The notes beneath the pieces are model-generated. The model was given only the letters and a program-made list of their open reading frames with translations. It searched no databases and was not told the DNA's origin. Below, in pieces: positions 12,396 to 24,109 of a DNA stretch of 64,000 bases; position 1 is the first letter of the stretch; the number at the start of each line of letters is the position of its first letter. The translations under genes were made by a program, and so were the position numbers. Location of the stretch: the NCBI GenBank assembly GCA_964017065.1, contig OZ024787.1:10589666-10653665 (forward strand), in the 5' to 3' direction. The DNA is from Haliclona indistincta. Taxonomy: Eukaryota; Porifera; Demospongiae; Haplosclerida; Chalinidae.

Positions 12396-12646
12396 AGAAA
12401 ACGAAGATGACGAAACTCGATTTTCACCGTTTCCAGGTTCGTTACTTTAGTAACAATTTCGAGCGATCTCCTTGCTACTGTAAGATGGGGCAACGCTAGA
12501 GAGCAGATTTAGCCTCCGGGAGTCTTTTGACGTGTACAATTCATCACCAGGCGAAATATCAGCGTTTGAACGCTAATACATTGTATGTAGCCGCCATCTT
12601 GTTTTCCCGTTCAACCCTACATAGGGAGGCACTACCGTGCCTCCCT
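11292..12646. mobile_element. Hairpin-ended element, complete copy
   Basis: Complete copy of the family seen at 653-1874. Both ends carry about 70 bp of matching inverted repeat, including a 24-bp palindrome (11292-11315 and 12623-12646) with arms AGGGAGGCAC / GTGCCTCCCT. Inside are long hairpin arms (about 11350-11490 and 11590-11745), GC-rich sequence and an expanded GAAA microsatellite (about 12332-12398). No transposase is visible, so it is non-autonomous. The interior includes phrases such as gatggcggctac adjoining the ends. It lies in the intron between tail exons 6 and 7 of pseudogene C1 and is absent from C2. Confidence 0.8.
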
Positions 12647-12648
12647 AA

Positions 12649-13793
12649 TTAGCGTTCAAACGCTGATATTTCGCCTGGTGATGAATTTTATACGTCCAAA
12701 GACATCTGGTATCTGGCGCTGCCCCATCGTACAGTAGCAAGGAAATTGCTCGAAATTGTTGCTAAAAGTGACGAACCTGAAAACGGTGAAAATCGAGTTT
12801 CGTCATCTTCTTTCTTCTTTCTTCTTTCTTCAGCGCGCCTAGCGCCTTTACGCGAGCAGTGCCGAGACCAAAACACCCACGAACAGTCGTGAAATTCTCC
12901 TGGCAGGTGCCTTTTGAACATTGTTTTTAGCGAAACGACGATCTAAATTCTGCGAGTTCTCGATCTTGATCCATTGTCAGCTAAGTGTTAGACGCCATTA
13001 TTGTGATTGCGCAATACGCACGTGACCTAGCAGTGGCTAGCGCACGTGACCAAGCACTAGCTTCAATTCAGTATCGCCCCGCCGTATGGATCACGGAGAA
13101 CACGTATTTGTCTGGAGTCTTCGAATAAAGGCAAGCTCGTGTAGGATCACCATTTTGCGTTTGCCAGATAGATTATACTGCTGTCCAGGTCTACAAACAA
13201 GTGTGGGCGGGGCTCGTATGTACTGCATATGCATGCATGCATAGGCGAGCTGATATGTACACCATTTTTAGCTATAAGTTTTAAATTGTTAATGGTAAAG
13301 AAAAGCCATCAGCAACTGGAAAACTAAACCAATGGTGGAAACCATGACAAAGACGGCTCAGTACGTGCATGATATTGAACTGCACTTCACTGAAAAAGAA
13401 AAAAGGACACAAACAAGAAAATAAAAAAGATTTCTATCAAAATCAAAAGGATGTAGGGTTGTGAAACCTACCACTGGTCCACAATGTAATCTAACAAGGA
13501 ACAAGCATGGAATGGTAACACGATCGACTTGCTAACAGACCATAGATCCCTACATCAGTGGCTGTACATAAGATCAACAAGTTGAATGCACGTCAGGTGT
13601 CAGTCATCAGCAACTAGCAGAACTAGCTATAGCCAACCACAACAGCCACTGATGTAGGGATCTATGGTCTGTTAGCAAGTCGATCGTGTTACCATTCCAT
13701 GCTTGTTCCTTGTTAGATTACATTGTGGACCAGTGGTAGGTTTCACAACCCTACATCCTTTTGATTTTGATAGAAATCTTTTTTATTTTCTTG
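12649..13793. mobile_element. Inverted partial copy of the hairpin-ended element
   Basis: Reads as the reverse complement of the interior of the element at 11292-12646, from its right interior (gcgttcaaacgctgatattt) back to its left interior. The 70-bp terminal repeats are missing at the outer end, and the central terminal repeat (12576-12646) is shared. The GAAA tract is contracted here. The pair forms a 2.5-kb palindrome. Unit 2 lacks the whole insertion (compare 27420-27450). Confidence 0.75.
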
Positions 13794-14449
13794 TTATACT
13801 TCAATTGTGCTGCGTTGACACAGACAAGAAGCCTATGACTACGTTGAAGTACGGAAAATGCCGCATGCTGTTATAGTTTTACGACAAAATGATTCCTTCT
13901 CCATTGAACCAGAAGTGCAACTACAGCAAAACGTATCATATGCCATTTCTTCCAATAAAAACCACCAGCAGCAGCAGTATGCATAGTTGATGATGTATTG
14001 TTTATCTATGTTACATTTTCCAGGATGGAAGTACAAACTGAGCTTCCTATAAGACTACATCAGAATGAAGCATACTGCACACAACGACAACAACACGAAA
14101 ATGTGTGTTGTGGCACTTTCTATCAGCATCAACAGCCGTATGTATATATATTGCACCACTGTAACAACATTAAAACTAATACAGGATGAATAAAATGGAA
14201 ACTGAGCTGTTAAAACCAGAAAATGACTACTGCACTCAAGTACAATTTCAGTGAACACTCATAACTGATTTTTCAGTGCTTCTTCATCAGCAATTGACAA
14301 ATACGTGGGGTAGAAAGTAACACTATAGTCTGTTTTGTAGTTCAAGTTTACAATCATACATGTAATGAAGCACCAATGGTGCAGATGCCTCGGTGCAGTA
14401 GCATGTATGCTAGCATGCAATTAGCAGATGCATATGACAGCACATATGC

Positions 14450-14890
14450 ATGAATGCAGTAGATCCATGGAAGCATCAAAACAGTATCATAGAAGCATGC
14501 AATACAAGCTACAGTAGAAGTGACCAGCAGATCTATGGAACATACAGGCAAGCAGTAGATCATAGCAACAGTGCTATGGAAGCACAGGCTAGTGGCAGCT
14601 TTCCAGCAGCAACAGATCATAGCAACAGTGCTATGGAAGTGCAGGCTAGTGACAGCTTATCCAGCAGCAGGCAGCAGATCATAGCAACAGTGCTATCGAA
14701 GCGCAGGCTAGCTAGTGGTGGCTATCCAGCAACAGGCAGCTATTCAGCAGCAGCAGATCATAGCAACAGTGCTATGGAAGCACAGGCTAGTAGCAGCTAT
14801 CCAGCAGCAGCAGCAGCAGCAGCAGGCAAGCAGCAGATCATAGCAACAGTTCTATGGAAGCGCAGGCTAGTGGCAGCTATCCAGCAGCTG
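14450..14890 (+). repeat. CAG-rich minisatellite, unit 1
   Basis: Tandem array of imperfect units of roughly 50-80 bp, each containing gatcatagcaacagtgctat, then ggaagcgcaggctag and tggcagctatccagcag, with a variable CAG/GCA run between. It reads in a frame as Ala/Ser/Gln-rich peptide (154 codons), but unit lengths vary without respect to the frame and no splice context ties it to a gene. The matching array in unit 2 is at 28190-28765 with a different copy number. Confidence 0.8.
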
Positions 14891-15557
14891 TACAAGCCAA
14901 ACAGAATAATGTAGCTGGGCGTGACTGTAACTGCTCTGCTCGCTCCGGCTCACCTGTCGAGAACTAAAACACGCTTTCGCTCGCTAGTTTCACTGTTGCC
15001 TATGGAGTCGCGCGAGCTGTACTATCACAGATCAAGCCTTCAAGTTGCACTGTAGCCGTCTGTAGACAGTTTTGTCTATAAAGTAGGCCCGAGCGCTCAA
15101 AACGGCTGTTTAGGTTAACAAATCACGCCATAACTTCAAAACAAAGGCTTTAATAGCAAATCTGTCAAATTTGATTTTCATAAACTATTGAGATCTACCT
15201 GTATTGCAAGTTTCAGCACTTAGTAGCAAGCGGTTGCTGAGATACGCATACCCCACTGAGGGCTGTTGTTTCAAGAGTATTCACATGAATACATCAAGCG
15301 TTGATTATGAATATCATTATAATGATGCAGAATGACGTAGTGGGTGGTGGGTAACCGGGGTAAACTGAAAAATCCGCTTCTGGTCTGAAATTTCCGACGC
15401 TGGAACCCCCTGGTTGGATGAATGAATTATTGATGTCAGTCTTACCATACATGGATGATGTAGTAGAGAACACGTGCAAAAATTCACATGACCGTCAATG
15501 CATGATAATCACTGGGCGATCAGCTGCGCCAAGCTGCATTTGACCAAGTGAACAGAA
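14891..15557. other. Conserved spacer upstream of ML1
   Basis: No gene seen. The stretch is nearly identical to 28780-29442 upstream of ML2, so it was copied with the repeat unit and includes whatever promoter the ML genes use. A minus-strand 61-codon ORF (15294-15479) is identical in both copies but has no recognisable content. Confidence 0.55.
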
Positions 15558-16273
15558 ATGAAGCTGTTAGTCGTTCTTGCCTTGGTAGCAACACTTTCGC
15601 TAATTGACGCCAAGCCCCGGCCGGATTCATTGGTAGTAGACTTTCAACGATCGCAAGCATCACGCCGAGTCTCAGATTATGTAAAAGAGTGCGAAGACGA
15701 CGGTAAGTTAACCTACAGTACACTGCACGTACTTTTTGGTGTAATACATAGTACTGTTATGAACACGCAGGACAAGACTACCCTGTCAAGGTAATCAACT
15801 TCGCTGTATCCCCGGACCCTCCTAAAATAAATCAAAAAGTCTCTCCCACCATAACATATTCTTCAAGTAATGTCGCCATCGCACGTGCATGCTATGATTC
15901 TTAACACGTATACAGGTAAAGCAGTGACTGATGGAGTAGTTGAAACAGCTTTGGAGTATAAAACAACGATTTTGGGCATTCCTGTCACCGTTCCAGTTGA
16001 TCTTTGGAATGGCAAGACCCTGGAAGAAGTCTTAAACGAGTTTGGTTTTCAGGGTCCAATAGAAAAAACTGATGGAAAGACTACTAGTTCCGAGTTTGAA
16101 CTACCATCAATAGTAATTAATTCGGTAATTGGCAGTTCATGATAGTGCATGGTAATTATTACACATGTATAAATTAATTTTTACAGGGAACTTTGAAAGG
16201 GACTGTCAGAGCTAAGGACCAGGACGGTGTTGAGGCACTGTGTGTAACAGTTAATCTTCCTATTGAAAAATAA
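15558..16273 (+). CDS. ML1: secreted ML-domain lipid-binding protein
   Basis: Four-exon gene: 15558-15702, 15771-15866, 15916-16124, 16187-16273; all junctions are GT/AG and keep the frame. The product starts with a clear signal peptide (MKLLVVLALVATLSLIDA). The mature part has the ML order: a Cys in KECED, VKVINFAVSPDPPK, a central ALEYKTTILGIPVTVPVDLW strand pair, and a C-terminal GTVRAKDQDG-EALCVTVN. This pattern resembles NPC2 and especially fungal PG/PI transfer-type ML proteins, which bind sterols or phospholipids in lysosomes or outside cells. It has fewer Cys than NPC2. The copy at 29443-30147 lacks one Asp codon at the end of exon 1. Family call is by pattern only. Confidence 0.72.
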
Positions 16274-16975
16274 TGATTATACGATTGCTAGCTGCACCTG
16301 AACTGTCTATATGTATTGTGATGTCGATTTATAACTTAAAGTTGTAGCATGATTGTGATTTTTGATATGCATGCATGCAATCACAGTAATAAAACGGTTT
16401 CAGTGTGAACGCGACGAATGCATTGAATTCGGTTATCGGCCAGTGATTGGCAATAAATTAATGGCATTACATTATACTTTTAACACATTAATTTATTGTT
16501 GACAATGTGGGATATAGAAATGGTACAGAAAGTGATCAGAGACAAAGCTAGTGATGCCGATACTGATGATTCTGATGAGGAGTGAGGACTGAGGAGTATT
16601 TTGTGACCCCAGTGACACTCTATCTCTATGTTGTTATACTCTAATACTCTATCTCTGTGATACTTTATAATCCTTATAATTATAAGGTATGACATGCGTG
16701 TGTATGTGCACTATGCGTTATTATGCGCTCGTGGTACATTATAATGAATAATGATCATTAATTTATTGTTTTGATATTCGTAGACAACAATAATATCCAA
16801 TATTATTGTTCCAATCACTGGTCTAGTGTGAAAGGACAATACATGGAGTGGTATCCCATTGGGTAACCCGGTAACGAGTCGGCATGATTAGTCTTGTGAC
16901 GAGTCCGGCAGTGGTTCGAATCTGATCTGTACCCAACTCCCGTGCGAAACAAGTGCTAGTTGAACCTGTTTAAAA
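16274..16975. other. Spacer between ML1 and inverted-repeat element
   Basis: AT-rich spacer, duplicated at 30148-30801. It holds the ML1 3' end with aataaa-like signals (about 16387 and 16452) and nothing else I can support as a gene. Confidence 0.45.
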
Positions 16976-17562
16976 GGTGCTCGGTCATTATTAATATTCA
17001 TCAGGCGGTCAGTACTTGTGAATATCATTATGCGGTTGTGAATATCGGCACGTGGTTGTGAATATCATTTCGCGCTTTGTAGTATGCTGTACTTCGTGTA
17101 CGTGCTGGGAAAGCACAAAACAGTATAAAACTCGGGCATGAAGCGTTTGACTACGCTTATACGGTGCAAAGATGGTAAGCTACACGTGGCCAACACTGTA
17201 ACGGAGAGTTTTTTCGAATTGCGTATTCAACAGCCAAGATAAGTTACGTAAGTACTGTTTGTCGCTACTTTACTGCCAAAAGCTCTCCGTTATTGGATTC
17301 CTCGTATCAAGATAGCCACAGAAACGTGGTTTCAGCAACCTGGCATGCCCCGCTAAAAAGTCTTTCAGACAAATAGGCGTGGTTTTTGTCGCACCTCTGG
17401 CGGTCCTTTCCGGTAAGCTGTCTCGCTAAAACTTGGTATACAAGCAGTACTTCCGGTCGTGTTGTTATGCAGCTAGCGATGCATTCGTAGCTGCTTTACA
17501 TCTGGAAATCTGACCCATAGCAACAGCGCCGCCTCATGAATATTAATAATGACCGAGCACCC
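16976..17562. mobile_element. MITE with 33-bp terminal inverted repeats, unit 1
   Basis: Ends are near-perfect inverted repeats beginning GGTGCTCGGTCATTATTAAT (about 33 bp, one mismatch). The interior is about 520 bp without a transposase ORF. A near-identical copy at 30802-31387 has the same flanks, so the element was present before the repeat unit was duplicated. No convincing target duplication is visible. Confidence 0.75.
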
Positions 17563-17574
17563 TAGATAATTTTT

Positions 17575-17603
17575 ATGCCTCGGTGGGCGGAGCCACGAGG
17601 CAT
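17575..17603. repeat. Short palindromic GC-rich repeat, copy 1 of 3
   Basis: ATGCCTCG ... CGAGGCAT inverted repeat around GTGGGCGGAGCCA. Further copies lie at 31401-31429 and 43369-43397, each preceded by gataatttttatgcctcgg. In the second and third copies it is followed by accgtaaag or actgtaaag, so it marks a dispersed repeat. In this copy it is followed by a G-rich run instead. Confidence 0.6.
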
Positions 17604-17945
17604 GGGGCCGGGGCCGGGCCGGGGGTACGACAAGCTAATTTTAATATGACGTATTGCTGACATACGACACGCCCACTAACGAATAATAATATTATTCGTG
17701 CAGGAATGTATGGAATGTATGCTTTGGACAGTTTGCCATCGCGCTATAGTACATGATATCGAGCTCAAGTGTGCATTGTTTACACTCCAGATCAAGGCAA
17801 GTAATATTCCAGAACAATCTACTGAAAATAGCTGAAACAAGTTTTCTGCTGTTACAGTGATTGGACAGCATTTGTGCGTATTGCAGCCAGAGTTTGTGCG
17901 CCACAGCCGAAATTTCTAAATTGAATAATTTCTTCATCTCTGCAG

Positions 17946-18518
17946 CAGTGTCAGTCTTTATGAAAGGATTGATGAATGTGAAATTGCCGGCCAAGAAGCC
18001 GCTGATAATGTGTTACAGCAGCCCGAGATTCCTGCCCACAGCTGTACACAATTACATCTAAAGCAAAATGTCTCCTACATCACTTCAGTTGATTATGAAA
18101 ATGTCAACACTAAAAGCCAAACTGAGTATGTGCATTACAATCAGTAAAAAAATACTAATGAGTATGCGTGTATACATGGTTATTTTTTAACTATCTGTAT
18201 GTTGTGACTACTACATGTTCAGGGATGAAACCTGTATCTATGCTGAAGTACAGGATACACAAGATGATGAGCTACAGCAGAATGATGCATACAGTACACA
18301 AGTGCTGCAGCTAAAGCAAAATGTGTGCTACGACTCTTTCTCTGGTGAAAATTTCCAACAACAACGGTACAATTACATCAGTAATACTGTAAATTTGCAT
18401 TTGCCGGTTCTTGTCACAGGATGGATGGATATGAACTAGGTGTGATTCTCCGGCTATAGTGCTACAACAGAACGATACCTACTGTACACAAGTACAGTTT
18501 CATCAGTTTCAGCATTGA
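17946..18518 (+). pseudogene. Orphan tyrosine-tail exon cluster, unit 2
   Basis: Three exons homologous to the cytoplasmic tail of receptor A, with no ectodomain or membrane exon upstream. Exon a (17946-18143) is longer than in A2/A3 and keeps LYERI, NVSYIT, DYENV and EYVHY. Its donor is in phase 2, which fits the next exon, unlike in A1-A3. Exon b (18223-18366) has IYAEV, DAYSTQ and NVCYDS. Exon c (18420 on) loses the frame after YEL by a small deletion and stops at 18457-18459; the normal stop would be at 18516-18518. Either a decayed receptor that lost its 5' half or an alternative tail for an upstream gene. Confidence 0.65.
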
Positions 18519-18719
18519 TTTCTCTGATTACCAACAATAACTATATAGTACTACCGGTCCTGATGCACTGTAAATAAAAAAAACATCTTATTTTTATGGA
18601 CACTCATTTCACTCGCGCGAGCCTGAGCGAGCTCATATTGATCGAAAGCAGAGCACCCCCGCGAATTATTTGTGATCCACGAGCGAGAGACGCGGCAAGA
18701 ATATCTCGCGATTTCAAAT

Positions 18720-19061
18720 ATGAAGTTAAGCAGTCTCTTCTTGGTGTGCGCGGTTCTTCAGTCTATTTTACAGCAAAGGTGAGACTTGGATACTGAATAA
18801 ATAATATTAGACAAGACTAGTGGGAAGTTGTAAAATGTACTTGCAGTCTAAGGCTGTATCAGTGGGTTTATGGAGCTGAAACTACTCAAGAAAAGAGCAG
18901 AGAAGATTCCTGGAGGAGGCAATGCAGGCAAAGGAACTGGAGGTAGTCTGGATGATGAGTTCAGATTGCTTCTTCAGTTCAAATTGCTTCTTGAAACTAA
19001 CCAGATCGAACTGATTTCTTTTTTTAAGTCTGCAAAATTTCGTATTGCACTCAAGACTTAG
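18720..19061 (+). CDS. F2: small secreted ORF of unknown function
   Basis: Two-exon ORF. Exon 1 (18720-18778) encodes the signal-like MKLSSLFLVCAVLQSILQQ. A GT-AG intron with a phase 2 junction follows. Exon 2 (18863-19061) encodes SGFMELKLLKKRAEKIPGGG, a Gly-rich patch, and a Leu-rich end (FRLLLQFKLLLETNQ). The product is about 85 residues. The GFMxxxLLxxRAxKI stretch matches the N-termini of receptor B exon 2 and receptor C exon 2, so this is probably a receptor remnant that lost its domain, or a small secreted derivative. The near-identical F3 in unit 3 keeps the frame. Confidence 0.45.
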
Positions 19062-19798
19062 GTCCTGTTAAAATGTATTCATTGCAATTTTGTGTGGTGA
19101 AAAATCCGGCTATAATTATGATACTAGCTGGATTTTTCACGTGACCTCACAAATTCCCATTAATTACTATGTTTGCATTGTAATTATTATGATAGTCACT
19201 GCATGCATAGTAGCTGCTTTGTATGCTTTTCGGCATTAAAAATATTGACTGCCGAATAGCTGAGGCACTGTAGCTGTATGTTCATGATCATTCTTGTTTT
19301 ATCTCTTCTCGCATTACTTTATGACTAGCAGTTTTTGTGTTTGTGATTACATGTAGAAGTCAAACAGGAATCATTTATGTCTACCGTAGGTACATATAAT
19401 ATGCCTGTGATTTAGTACTATCCCATGATGTGAAGCTGAAAGACCATACTGGGATGAAGCAAAACACATTCCACTATCATTTCTTGCAGGCATCCCGCTA
19501 CTTCTAAAGGGCCTATAAGTTTGAGAGCATTATTTTTTGACCTGCTTGCTGCATCTTATATGGAGGTCTTAGATAGAGAAAGAGTCTGTAAAGAGCAGCA
19601 GTTAGGAGAAGCTCTTGAGCACGGGAGCCTCCTGTATCCCAAGATACAAGAGAATGCACACAGTTAATAATGTGACATAATTACAAATGTACGTCGTTAT
19701 TGTACATTGCCATGCAGTGGTATTTGCTCAAAAGACGATTAATTAGCAGCTCCTCCTATACGTAGGGGAGGCTCAGAAGGAGAGCAGTCCCAGAGGCG

Positions 19799-21699
19799 AT
19801 GACGGCTAGATTCGTTCTGAGCGTTTTAGTCTATATACTGTTGGCGCATGCAACAACAAGCCAGCAGCTATCCAACGAAGGTAAGGCTATCCTCGACATT
19901 GTACTGAGAGCAACAGTCATATTTCTCGCTGCAGATTGTCTCGAATGCTGGAATGGCTTGTGCCTGCCAGATGGTAATACTCCAAACTGTGCCTTAACTG
20001 ATAACGACTGTATCGACTATGGTGGTGTTGATCGCACAGGACCAATGCTAGCACAACCAGGCAATATGATGCTGTGTTGCGAGGCTGCAGCAGGATACGT
20101 AGACACTGTAAACCTCACACAGATGACACTAGACACAGCGAGCCAGAGTAGCTGCAGTTCTCCATACAATGAACAGCCCGAGGGAAACTTTAATGAAGAC
20201 AATTTCATTATTCTGGGACAGCAAAGACAATACGTTTTCCCATCCATTCAGTTTGGCTGCAAAGGCTGCATCAGCAACATTACCTTCTACACAAGAAGCC
20301 AGCAACAAGGAGAATCTACGATATTCAATATTCTACTATGGGACCATTACAGAAATCAGACTGAAAACTCTGAAGTGTTTGAACTAAAGCAAAACTACTC
20401 AGTAAACATGACAGAATCTTTAACATTCATAGAATGGAATACAGACAGCTACAGCACTACCATCACACTTGGTAGCCAAAGTGTATGCTTTGATTCAGGC
20501 TACGTCTTTGGATTATCTGTTTCTAGCATAAGAGAATTCAATTTAGCGGTCTACAGAGAGAAATCTAGCTCTACAAGCACAGCTGTGTATAGTCGCACTC
20601 GATCCCCATGTGAATCTCTGGGAACACTGTTCTATCCTAATTCAAATCACATCGGTGGGAATGTCCTAGTTGCTGTGGGTGTGAGAGAAGAGACAAATAC
20701 GACTGTCATGATGAATGTATCTAGCACCTTATCAGCCATTAATTCCTTATTAAGTACTGCTGTTACTACTGCTACAAATTGCAATACAATGACTAAAGCG
20801 TTATCACTATTGTCAACTATGGGATTGCTATCATCTACTACTTGTTTACAAGCCTCTAGCAATGCAATCATTTCAACTTCTGTGACGTCAACTATACCAT
20901 CATCTAGTGCATCTATACAAGCCTCTAGTGATGCAACTGTGACCATTTCAATTACTGTTGGTTTTTTGACAATATTTTTGATTTCTACGACAGCATTTAT
21001 GACCACCATTACAATACTAGTGGTTATCTTGAGAAGAAAGCACAAGAAATCTAAGATTATGGTTCAACAACTAGCTGCTACAGCCAGCAATCAACAAACA
21101 GAAATGCAAGAAAATTACAGTTATGGACAGACTGAGTATGAACTTATAATAAACAACTGCATGCATAATATGTTCCTGCATGTTTTTTATGTCTGTGAAT
21201 AACTTCTTCATCTCTGCAGCAGTGTCGGTCTTTATGAAAGGATTGATGAAAGTGAAATTGCCGGCCAAGAAACCGCTGATAATGTGTTACAGCAGCCTGG
21301 AAGTCAAGCTGAGTATGTGCATTACAGTAAAAAAATACTAATGAGTATGCGTGTATACATGGTTATTCTTTAACTATCTGTATGTTGTGACTACTACATG
21401 TTCAGGGATGAAGCCTGTATCTATGATGAAGTACAGGATACACAAGATGATGAGCTACAGCAAAATGATGCATACAGTACACAAGTGCTACAGCTAAAGC
21501 AAAATGTGTGCTACGACTCTTTCTTTGGTGAAAACTTCCAACAACAATGGTACAATTATATATTATACAAATTTGCATATGCTGGTTCCTATATCACAGG
21601 ATGGATGGATATGAACTAGAAACTGATTCTCCGGCTATAGCGCTACAACAGAATGATTCCTACTGCACACAAGCACAGTTTCATCAGTTTCAGCATTGA
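19799..21699 (+). CDS. A2: tyrosine-tail single-pass receptor
   Basis: Paralogue of A1 in unit 2, same plan. Exon 1 is 19799-19880 (signal peptide), intron 1 is 54 nt (19881-19934), exon 2 is 19935-21172 (Cys-rich start, divergent ectodomain, Ser/Thr stalk, membrane segment, RRKHKK). The exon 2 donor is GC (at|gcataa). Tail exon 3 starts at 21230 and is shorter than in A1: the stretch holding the NVSYIT and DYEN motifs is deleted, leaving LYERI and EYVHY. Exon 4 starts at 21406 (IYDEV, DAYSTQ, NVCYDS); the last exon ends at 21699 (YELET, DSYCTQ). Substitutions relative to A1 and A3 cluster in the ectodomain. Expected at the cell surface. Confidence 0.72.
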
Positions 21700-22213
21700 T
21701 TTCTCTGATAACTAACAATACAGTAAATGTAGTACTATTTTGATGCACTGTAAATGAAAAAAAAACATCTTATTTATGGACACACTCAATTTTACTGGTG
21801 CGAGCCTGAGCGAGTTCACAATGATCGTATTTTATTCTTCATCCACTGTTGCACACTTGCATGAGGTAAGCTGATTCTAGAAAGTAACTCTAGTTACTAA
21901 ATAAACTGGAAGCAGGATTTATGCTGCACAAACAAGGCCTTCAAATCCATCACCTCTCCTCTATTCAATTTCCCACTACACAATCTCATGATTAAAAGCT
22001 AACAAAAAAATTTGTATAATACAATAATAGAATTTGTATTCTACTATGGTATTTGGTGCAACCAGGTGAAGCGGCTAATTTGATATCATTAACAGTCACA
22101 CATACCAGGCACTTAACTACCTAAACCCTAGGTATACTGCACCGAAACAGGTACACAAGTCATTGTGTTAGTTCTCTGTATCAGTGAGTACTGCTTGCTA
22201 TATAATGTCAAGA

Positions 22214-24109
22214 ATGACAGCAGCTCTTATTAAACTATCTGTGCTGGAAAAGAGAATTTTTATGATCTCTATGGTGCTTCTTGTTCACTGTTGTTCTCTC
22301 AGTCTGTCTGGTAAGTTGATGAAACTAGCTACATAACTATAATCACTGTATGTATACAGCACCAAACTGTTCTACTGGCTTTCCTAATGTGCCTAAAAAT
22401 ACAACTCAGTTTCTCACTAATGAAGATGGGGCAATATGGGCTGGTCTACAGGCTGTAATTCCTGAAATGAAGTTCACATGCAGTGGTGTAATCACAGGCT
22501 GGACTGGATGGTTCACATTAAAAAATCCAAGTTACACAGTCTGTAAGATTACAAGTATGGCGTCCTTCTTCTACAGAAGATCAAGAACTAGATCTGGTTG
22601 GAACCAATTTTGTATTAGTCCTGCCTGATAAAAATGAGATGTTTTATGAAGTCAACCAAAACATTTTAGTGTCAAGGAGAATAGCATTTCAACCAGGAGA
22701 TGTGATTGGGTTTCAGGTTCTGAACCCAACGGGCACTGCACAGCCAGCAACACCTCTTATATCAAACAGCTCAGATATGACAATGTACCACACTAGCTTC
22801 ACTTATCAACAACCAACCAAACTATCACTGTGTGATTCTGAGGTCAGTACGCTCAAGGGAATACAGCCACAGGTATCACCAATAGTTGGTAAGTATCTCT
22901 TAATGAAGAAATGATAATTTTATTTACTTTAATTTATTTATGCATTCACAGAAATATCTAACCAAACTCAACAGCCACCATGTGCAGGTTTTCTGGTCTC
23001 CTCTTGTTTATCAAGAAGCACACAACAATTAGCTGAACTCACTCCAACAGTTGAAAGTGTTATACCTACCCCATATGCAACACCAGAGTCGGAGTCCCAA
23101 TTGCAAACAGCAGGCATATTGGTTGCTGTTTTAGTCTTGCTAGTTGCTGTATTAGCTGTGGCTACTGTGAGCACTGTTGTGTGTGTCATTAGATACCTGT
23201 ATACGAGTAAGTTCAGTTTTAAGCACATACATGTACATGCAGTCACATAGTCACACAGTCACTGTAAATGTATCATAGTACATACCATGTACGTCTGCAT
23301 CTGACACTGAAGTGCTATGTATTAATTAGTATGATTGTATTAACAAAAATGTAAATTATAAATCATAGCATCGTGATGTTAGTTTTGAAAGAGTTGAACC
23401 CCGTATGTTCATGTATTTGGAGTTGTATGGGTTAACTGCATAGAGACAATTATATTACATGTAATTATTATAGCAAATGTCTCAAGAAATGATGAAATTG
23501 CGGTTCAGCATCCATTAGCTACATGCAGTGAATAACATTTATACTACCACTGCTGAGCAAACCGCACAATTGCAAGATAATGTTTTCAACCAACGGTAAG
23601 TTGTCTGCAGTAATCATTAATATTTCGTCATAAATTCCTGATCAATCAATCAGTTACTGTACGTCATTAATAATCAATTATATCTAACACACAATAATGC
23701 TCTGAATTTTGTTTACCATCTGTAAATGAATTCACAAACATTTACGAAAGCATTGATGGAAGTGAAATTGATTCTGAACAATTGTGATAGTGTGTAGTGT
23801 TACAGCAAAACAATGCCTATAAAGCTAGCTCTCAGCAAGTGCTGTAACGGTTACAGCAAAATTCGGTGTCTTCTGTCACTCCATCCCGTGAAAATTTGCA
23901 GCTGCAGTATGTATATGTACAATATTGCTGAGTTAATAATACTCTCAGAATACTCTTAATATTTTATGCATTACTATTATTGTAAAACTAACTTTTATAA
24001 TACACAAGAAAACATTGTTAACAATAATGCTGATAATTGTTTCTAATTTGCATACAGGATAAGTGAAGAAGATACTCGACCTAATTCAGAGTGCTACCGG
24101 AACACATAG
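22214..24109 (+). pseudogene. E2: frameshifted copy of receptor E
   Basis: Same exon plan as intact E3 (39310-41202). Exon 1 (22214-22310) is the signal peptide. Exon 2 (22360-22888) carries the MKFTCSGVITGW core, then loses about 5 bp near 22520-22530 relative to E3, which shifts the frame; the downstream half (FQPGDVIGF) continues in another frame. Exon 3 (22952-23206) with the stalk and membrane segment (GILVAVLVLLVAVLAVATV) is intact. The tail exon from about 23474 runs into a stop at TCSE*, where E3 reads AAVNNIYTT. Two independent lesions argue for a pseudogene. Confidence 0.75.

Larger units (their letters stand above)
8950..14254 (+). pseudogene. C1: decayed copy of receptor C
   Basis: Collinear with the intact C2 (24918-27912) but broken many times. 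The signal-peptide exon is absent: homology begins just upstream of exon 2 (near 8850), directly next to the 5' end of receptor B. Exon 2 (from 8950) hits a stop at AGATAG near 9022 and a frameshift near 9270. Exon 3 (about 9545-10060) contains a scrambled segment near 9630 and a stop where C2 has Trp/Gly codons (near 9685). The tail exon at about 11118-11256 is frameshifted, and a 2.5-kb double element (11292-13793) sits in the next intron. The last tail exons (about 13828-14254) remain readable. Probably non-functional as a receptor. Confidence 0.8.

Noticed and set aside
12230..12499. Lys/Glu-rich and Phe/Ser-rich ORFs in the element
   Set aside because: Translation of the GAAA microsatellite.
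14450..14914. Ala/Gln-rich protein encoded by the minisatellite
   Set aside because: Repeat units are not multiples of three, and frames differ between the two copies.
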